Positions 6,992 through 10,111 of a DNA stretch of 10,111 nucleotides are shown here, piece after piece. This DNA is from CF-161 sp035638495 (GTDB lineage: Bacteria; Chloroflexota; Dormibacteria; Dormibacterales; Dormibacteraceae): contig DASQZW010000204.1 of assembly GCA_035638495.1 (NCBI GenBank), positions 1-10,111 on the forward strand. Direction: 5' to 3'. Below the pieces are notes generated by a model, which saw only the letters and a program-made list of their open reading frames with translations, was not told where the DNA came from and did not search any database. Both the position numbers and the translations under genes were made by a program. Each line of letters starts with the position of its first letter. Within the stretch, counting starts at the first letter, position 1.

Positions 6992-7013
6992 GCAGCCAGG
7001 AGGTTGCATATTA
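6986..7013 (+). promoter_or_regulatory. perfect 9-base inverted repeat, probable ArsR-family operator enclosing the RBS
   Basis: TAATATGCA (6986-6994) and TGCATATTA (7005-7013) are exact reverse complements separated by 10 bases that contain AGGAGG (6998-7003), the ribosome binding site of the next gene. The left arm covers the candidate -10 box and the right arm reaches the ATG. A/T-rich, near-perfect inverted repeats of this size are typical operators of ArsR/SmtB repressors, and an arsR-type gene is the second gene downstream. The same repeat could form an RNA hairpin hiding the ribosome binding site, but only if transcription starts upstream of 6986. Confidence 0.7.
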
Positions 7014-7477
7014 TGAACGCAACGACAACCGATCGGATCGAAAAGAGCGTCGTCCTGCGGGCCCCGCGAGCGCGAGTCTGGCGGGCGCTGACGGACGCCG
7101 AGGCGTTCGGACAGTGGTTCGGCGTCGAGATGGCGGGTCCGTTCTCGCCGGGAGGCCGGGTGACCGGCCGCGTCACGTATCCGGGCTACGAGCACCTGCC
7201 GTTCGAGATGACGGTCGAGCGGATCGAGCCGGAGCGGCTCTTCACCTGGCGCTGGCACCCGAACGCCGTCGAAACCGGCGTCGACTACTCGACCGAGCCG
7301 ACGACGCTCGTCTCGTTCGAGCTCGCCGACGTCCCGGAAGGGACGCGGCTCACCGTCGTCGAGTCGGGCTTCGACGGCATCCCGCTGTCGCGCCGTGCGA
7401 CTGCGTACCGCGGGAACGACGACGGCTGGACCCAGCAGATGGTCGCCATCGAGCGATACCTCAGTGGTGCGGCCTGA
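7013..7477 (+). CDS. AHSA1/SRPBCC-domain protein
   Basis: A 154-residue protein of the START/Bet v1-like SRPBCC superfamily (AHSA1 branch). It shows the usual opening I-E-K-S-V-V-L-R-A-P-R-A-R-V-W-R-A-L-T-D-A (9-29), then F-G-Q-W-F-G (32-37), a beta-rich centre including F-T-W-R-W-H-P (78-83), L-V-S-F-E-L (99-104), L-T-V-V-E-S-G-F (113-120), and a C-terminal helix with G-W-T-Q-Q-M. The fold makes a hydrophobic pocket for a lipid-like or small aromatic ligand; no ligand can be named. ATG 7013 is chosen because AGGAGG lies 9 bases upstream; the in-frame TTG at 7004 abuts that site and is rejected. It overlaps the ArsR gene, and ArsR/SRPBCC pairs recur in Actinobacteria, which suggests the repressor controls it. 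Confidence 0.9.
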   Translation: MNATTTDRIEKSVVLRAPRARVWRALTDAEAFGQWFGVEMAGPFSPGGRVTGRVTYPGYEHLPFEMTVERIEPERLFTWRWHPNAVETGVDYSTEPTTLVSFELADVPEGTRLTVVESGFDGIPLSRRATAYRGNDDGWTQQMVAIERYLSGAA

Positions 7478-7811
7478 CGACCTGGCGGCAGCGGTGCCCG
7501 TCTTCGCGGCGCTGGGCGACCAGACCCGTCTCGGGATCGTCACCCGGCTCTGCGCGGAGGGACCGCTGTCGATCTCCAGGCTGACGGCCGGGGGCGGCGT
7601 GACGCGCCAGGCGGTCACGAAGCACCTGCACGTGCTCGCCGAGGCCGGTCTCGCCCACAGCTCCCAGGTGGGCCGCGAGCGCATCTGGGAGCTCGAACCG
7701 CGGCCGCTGCTCACCGCCCGCGAGTGCCTGAACGAGATCTCCGCGCAGTGGGACGACGCGCTCGCCCGGCTGCAGCGGTTCGTGGAGCGATCGGACGACG
7801 ATCGGACATGA
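7464..7811 (+). CDS. ArsR-family winged-helix transcriptional repressor
   Basis: About 115 residues from GTG 7464 (GTG 7467 is equally possible). The frame is open further upstream, but the family begins at V-F-A-A-L-G-D-Q-T-R-L-G-I-V (13-26). The recognition region is V-T-R-Q-A-V-T-K-H-L-H-V-L-A-E-A-G-L (46-63), followed by the wing S-S-Q-V-G-R-E-R-I-W-E-L. The metal-sensing E-L-C-V-C-D box of arsenic/cadmium sensors is absent (a single Cys at 30), so it is probably not a classical metal sensor; it matches the ArsR subgroup paired with SRPBCC genes. The gene overlaps the preceding stop by 11 or 14 bases, implying coupled translation. Its expected target is the perfect inverted repeat at 6986-7013, giving autorepression of the operon. 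The signal is unknown. Confidence 0.9.
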   Translation: MVRPDDLAAAVPVFAALGDQTRLGIVTRLCAEGPLSISRLTAGGGVTRQAVTKHLHVLAEAGLAHSSQVGRERIWELEPRPLLTARECLNEISAQWDDALARLQRFVERSDDDRT

Positions 7812-7824
7812 AGAGGAAGACACG

Positions 7825-8592
7825 ATGACCGACCACCAGATCGGAACCCGTGAGGAGTGGCTCGCCGCCCGGCTCGAGATGCTCGAGGCCGAGAAGGCGC
7901 TGACCCGCCGGAGCGACGAACTGGCGCGGCGGCGGCAGGAGCTGCCGTGGGTCCGAATCGACAAGGAGTACCGTTTCGAGACCGACGAGGGCACGGCGTC
8001 TCTGGCCGATCTGTTCAGAGGGCGCTCGCAGCTCCTCGTCTATCACTTCATGTTCGGGCCCGACTACACGGCCGGGTGTCCGTCCTGCTCGGCCATCGCC
8101 GACGGCTTCGACGGCTCCGTCGTCCACCTCGCCCATCACGACGTGACGCTGTGCGCGGTTTCCAGGGCTCCGCTCGCCAAGCTGCAGGCGTACCGGCGGC
8201 GAATGGGCTGGAGCTTTCCCTGGGCGTCGTCGTACGGCAGCGACTTCAACTACGACTTCCAGGCGGGGCACACCACCGAGCAGCAGCAGTCGGGAGCCGG
8301 CGACTACAACTTCCGCACGACGGACGTGCGGCCGCGAGATCCCGGCGGGGAGAATTCCTGGGTCTCCGTGCTCCTGTCGGGCGTTGGAACGGACTGGGCG
8401 ACGTACGCGCGGGAGCGGCCGGGTATGAGCGCGTTCGCCCTCGCGGATGGTGTCGTGTACCACACCTATTCGGCGTATTCGCGGGGGCTGGACGGGCTGT
8501 GGGGCATGTACCAGTGGCTCGACCGCGCGCCACGCGGCCGCAACGAGACCGGCCCCTGGTGGCGGCACCACGACGCGTACGACCGCGAGTGA
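7825..8592 (+). CDS. DUF899 thioredoxin-like family protein
   Basis: A 255-residue protein matching the DUF899 family. Seen directly: the N-terminal helix R-E-E-W-L-A-A-R-L-E-M-L-E-A-E-K (9-24), R-R-R-Q-E-L-P-W-V-R-I-D-K-E-Y-R-F (36-51), a thioredoxin-like strand L-L-V-Y-H-F-M-F-G-P (70-79) and then a C-P-S-C motif (85-88). Further on are S-F-P-W-A-S-S (about 129-135), F-N-Y-D-F (near 140), and a Tyr/Trp-rich C-terminus ending near W-W-R-H-H-D-A-Y. The C-P-S-C pair sits where thioredoxin folds carry their redox cysteines, so a redox role is plausible, but the family has no well-established reaction known to me. GAGGA (7813-7817) lies 7 bases before the ATG. It follows the ArsR gene by 13 bases and is almost surely in the same operon. 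There is no signal peptide. Confidence 0.9.
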   Translation: MTDHQIGTREEWLAARLEMLEAEKALTRRSDELARRRQELPWVRIDKEYRFETDEGTASLADLFRGRSQLLVYHFMFGPDYTAGCPSCSAIADGFDGSVVHLAHHDVTLCAVSRAPLAKLQAYRRRMGWSFPWASSYGSDFNYDFQAGHTTEQQQSGAGDYNFRTTDVRPRDPGGENSWVSVLLSGVGTDWATYARERPGMSAFALADGVVYHTYSAYSRGLDGLWGMYQWLDRAPRGRNETGPWWRHHDAYDRE

Positions 8593-8608
8593 TGCGCCCG
8601 CAGTGAGC

Positions 8609-8636
8609 CCGTAGAATCCGTAGAAAAGGATTTCTA
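8609..8636 (+). promoter_or_regulatory. tandem CCGTAGAAW repeat and A/T hairpin around the oxidoreductase RBS
   Basis: A 9-base unit is repeated in tandem (CCGTAGAAT at 8609-8617, CCGTAGAAA at 8618-8626). The second copy runs into an inverted repeat TAGAAA (8621-8626) / TTTCTA (8631-8636) with the 4-base loop AGGA, which is the core of the ribosome binding site AAAAGGA (8624-8630), 5 bases from the ATG. TAGAAT at 8612-8617 matches a -10 hexamer at five of six positions, with a weak GTGATG (8589-8594) 17 bases upstream. It may be a promoter, an operator or both; the stem is A/T only and weak as RNA. Confidence 0.45.
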
Positions 8637-9778
8637 TGAAGCTCGGGATCATCATGAACGGCGTCACCGGCCGGATGGGCACCAACCAGCACCTGGTCCG
8701 CTCGATCCTCGCGATCCGGGAACAGGGCGGCGTCCCGATCGGCGACGGCGACGTGGTCTGGCCCGAGCCCGTGCTCGTGGGCCGGAACGAGCGCAAGCTG
8801 CGCGGGCTCGCCGAGGCGTACAGCATCCAGGATTGGAGCACCGACCTGGATGCCTGCCTCGGCGATCCCGAGCTGCCGGTGTACTTCGACGCGCAGGTCA
8901 CGTCCCAGCGCGCGCCGGCGCTGCGGGCCGCCATCGCGGCCGGCAAGCACGTGTACTGCGAGAAGCCGGTCGCCGGCAGCCTGGAGGAGGCGCTGGAGCT
9001 GGCACGCCTCGCCCGCGCCGCCGGCCTCAGGAACGGGGTGGTGCAGGACAAGCTGTTCCTGCCCGGGTTCCAGAAGCTGCGCCGTCTGCGCGACGGCGGC
9101 TCCTTTGGCCGCATCCTGGCGGTGCGCGGCGAGTTCGGCTACTGGGTCTTCGAGGGCGACTGGCAGCCGCCGCAGCGGCCATCATGGAACTACCGGCGAG
9201 AGGACGGCGGCGGGATCATCCTGGACATGCTCTGCCACTGGCGCTACGTGCTCGACCACGTGGTGGCGCCGGTCCGGGCAGTGTCTGCGCTGGGTGCCAC
9301 CCACGTCCCCCAGCGGGTGGACGAGGCCGGCCGGCGATTCGTGTGCACGGCCGAGGACGCGGCATTCGCGACATTCGAGCTGGAGGGCGGCGTGGTCGCT
9401 CAATTCAACTCGTCGTGGGCGGTGCGGGTGGCGCGCGACGACCTGCTCACGCTCCAGGTAGACGGCACCGAGGGCAGCGCCGTGGCGGGCCTGCGCGGGT
9501 GCTGGATCCAGCACCGGGCGGCGACGCCGCGGCCGACCTGGAACCCGGACGTGCCGCGCGAGATCGACTACCGCGCGGGGTGGCAGGAGGTGCCCGACAA
9601 CCAGCGGTTCGAGAACGGGTTCAAGGTGCAGTGGGAGCGGTTCCTGCGACACGTCGCGTGCGGGGACCCGTTCCCGTGGACGCTGCTGGAGGGGGCGAAG
9701 GGGGTGCAGCTGGCCGAGGCGGGCCTCCGGTCCTGGCGGGAGCGGCGATGGGTCGACCTGCCGGGTCTCGACGTGTGA
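8636..9778 (+). CDS. Gfo/Idh/MocA-family NAD(P)-dependent oxidoreductase
   Basis: A 380-residue protein of usual family length. The N-terminal Rossmann fold starts L-G-I-I-M-N-G-V-T-G-R-M-G (3-15), a variant of the glycine-rich dinucleotide motif. The diagnostic H-V-Y-C-E-K-P (105-111) carries the family's catalytic Lys110. The C-terminal sheet domain includes G-G-G-I-I-L-D-M-L-C-H-W (191-202), where D197 and H201 fit the family's active-site Asp/His. Such enzymes oxidise a hydroxyl of a sugar, inositol or similar polyol with NAD(P). The substrate is unknown. The ATG has AAAAGGA 5 bases upstream. The stop overlaps the next gene by 4 bases (GTGA), so the two are translationally coupled and probably in one catabolic pathway. 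Confidence 0.93.
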   Translation: MKLGIIMNGVTGRMGTNQHLVRSILAIREQGGVPIGDGDVVWPEPVLVGRNERKLRGLAEAYSIQDWSTDLDACLGDPELPVYFDAQVTSQRAPALRAAIAAGKHVYCEKPVAGSLEEALELARLARAAGLRNGVVQDKLFLPGFQKLRRLRDGGSFGRILAVRGEFGYWVFEGDWQPPQRPSWNYRREDGGGIILDMLCHWRYVLDHVVAPVRAVSALGATHVPQRVDEAGRRFVCTAEDAAFATFELEGGVVAQFNSSWAVRVARDDLLTLQVDGTEGSAVAGLRGCWIQHRAATPRPTWNPDVPREIDYRAGWQEVPDNQRFENGFKVQWERFLRHVACGDPFPWTLLEGAKGVQLAEAGLRSWRERRWVDLPGLDV

Positions 9779-10111
9779 GCGCCGTCGGGGCGGCCGTCCG
9801 GCTCCCCCTGCCGGACGGCACGGTCGAGCGGTCCACGCTCGGCCCCGCCGCCGACTTCCCGCGGCCGGCGGCGCCGCCGCGGTGTCGCGAGGCGTTCGCC
9901 GCCGTGCACGTCGTCGCCGACCCGCTCGCCGACGGGTCCAGCGTGGACTGGGACGCGACGCTCGCGTTCCGCCGGCACGTCTGGTCGTGGGGGCTGGGCG
10001 TCGCCGAGGCGATGGACACCGCGCAGCGCGGCATGGGACTCGGCTGGCCCGAGTCGCGGGAGCTGATCGAGCGCTCGGTGCGGGAGGCCCGGTCCGGCGG
10101 CGGGCGCGTGG
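9775..10111 (+). CDS. DUF993 dihydrodipicolinate-synthase-like protein, N-terminal part (runs off window)
   Basis: An open frame from GTG 9775 to the window end gives 112 residues with no stop. The start overlaps the oxidoreductase stop as GTGA. The sequence opens with V-R-L-P-L-P-D-G-T-V (8-17), then F-A-A-V-H-V-V-A-D-P-L (42-52), V-D-W-D-A-T-L-A-F-R-R-H-V-W-S-W-G-L-G-V-A-E-A-M-D-T-A-Q-R-G-M-G-L-G-W-P. This matches the DUF993 family, whose members are predicted TIM-barrel class I aldolase-like proteins related to DapA; the H-x-W-S-x-G-L-G-V-A-E-A-M-D segment would be the first barrel strands. The Schiff-base lysine would lie beyond the window. DUF993 genes commonly follow Gfo/Idh/MocA genes and precede a sugar-phosphate isomerase in Actinobacteria, suggesting retro-aldol cleavage of an oxidised sugar; this is inference. 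Confidence 0.78.
   Translation, partial: MSAVGAAVRLPLPDGTVERSTLGPAADFPRPAAPPRCREAFAAVHVVADPLADGSSVDWDATLAFRRHVWSWGLGVAEAMDTAQRGMGLGWPESRELIERSVREARSGGGRV

Noticed and set aside
7004..7012. TTG at 7004 as start of the SRPBCC gene
   Set aside because: It immediately abuts AGGAGG with no spacing, whereas ATG 7013 has a 9-base spacing.
7711..9114. A 467-codon - strand open frame across the DUF899 and oxidoreductase genes
   Set aside because: No domain is seen and the composition is compositional shadow. It spans three well-supported + strand genes.

Overview
This is a GC-rich, gene-dense bacterial window with every convincing gene on the + strand. GTG starts, short or overlapping junctions, strong G/C bias at third codon positions and the protein families present point to a high-GC actinobacterium. 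A Thermoleophilia/Solirubrobacterales-like soil lineage is a guess from gene style, not something proved here. No tRNA, rRNA, CRISPR array, insertion sequence or phage gene was recognised, and no gene-free stretch reaches 300 bases; the longest gap is about 79 bases.

Layout. (1) Positions 1-482 hold the 3' part of a metallo-beta-lactamase-fold hydrolase. (2) Positions 505-1211 hold a type II toxin-antitoxin module: a Phd/VapB-like antitoxin followed by a PIN-domain (VapC-like) toxin that overlaps it by 14 bases. A twice-repeated TGTGTACA motif and inverted repeats sit at the antitoxin start and look like autoregulatory operators. (3) Positions 1245-2426 hold a PPK2-family polyphosphate:nucleotide phosphotransferase followed 9 bases later by a small cupin. 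(4) Positions 2506-6969 hold one very large gene (1487 residues): an SF1 (UPF1/DNA2-like) helicase with a long alpha-helical insertion between Walker A and Walker B and a C-terminal Vsr/DUF559-like nuclease domain of the MTES_1575 type. This fused helicase-nuclease is the best candidate in the window for a nucleic-acid defence gene. (5) Positions 6986-8592 hold a likely operon of an AHSA1/SRPBCC protein, an ArsR-family repressor and a DUF899 thioredoxin-like protein. It is preceded by a perfect 9-base inverted repeat that encloses the ribosome binding site and is the probable ArsR operator. (6) Positions 8636-10111 hold a Gfo/Idh/MocA dehydrogenase whose stop overlaps the start of a DUF993 (dihydrodipicolinate-synthase-like) gene that runs off the window. 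These two look like the start of a carbohydrate or polyol catabolic operon.

How they work together. The blocks appear to be independent transcription units. The toxin-antitoxin pair and the helicase-nuclease are both of kinds often found in defence or accessory regions, but PPK2 and cupin genes lie between them and nothing in the sequence links them mechanistically. The ArsR/SRPBCC/DUF899 set and the oxidoreductase/DUF993 set are each recurrent actinobacterial neighbourhoods whose substrates cannot be read from this sequence.
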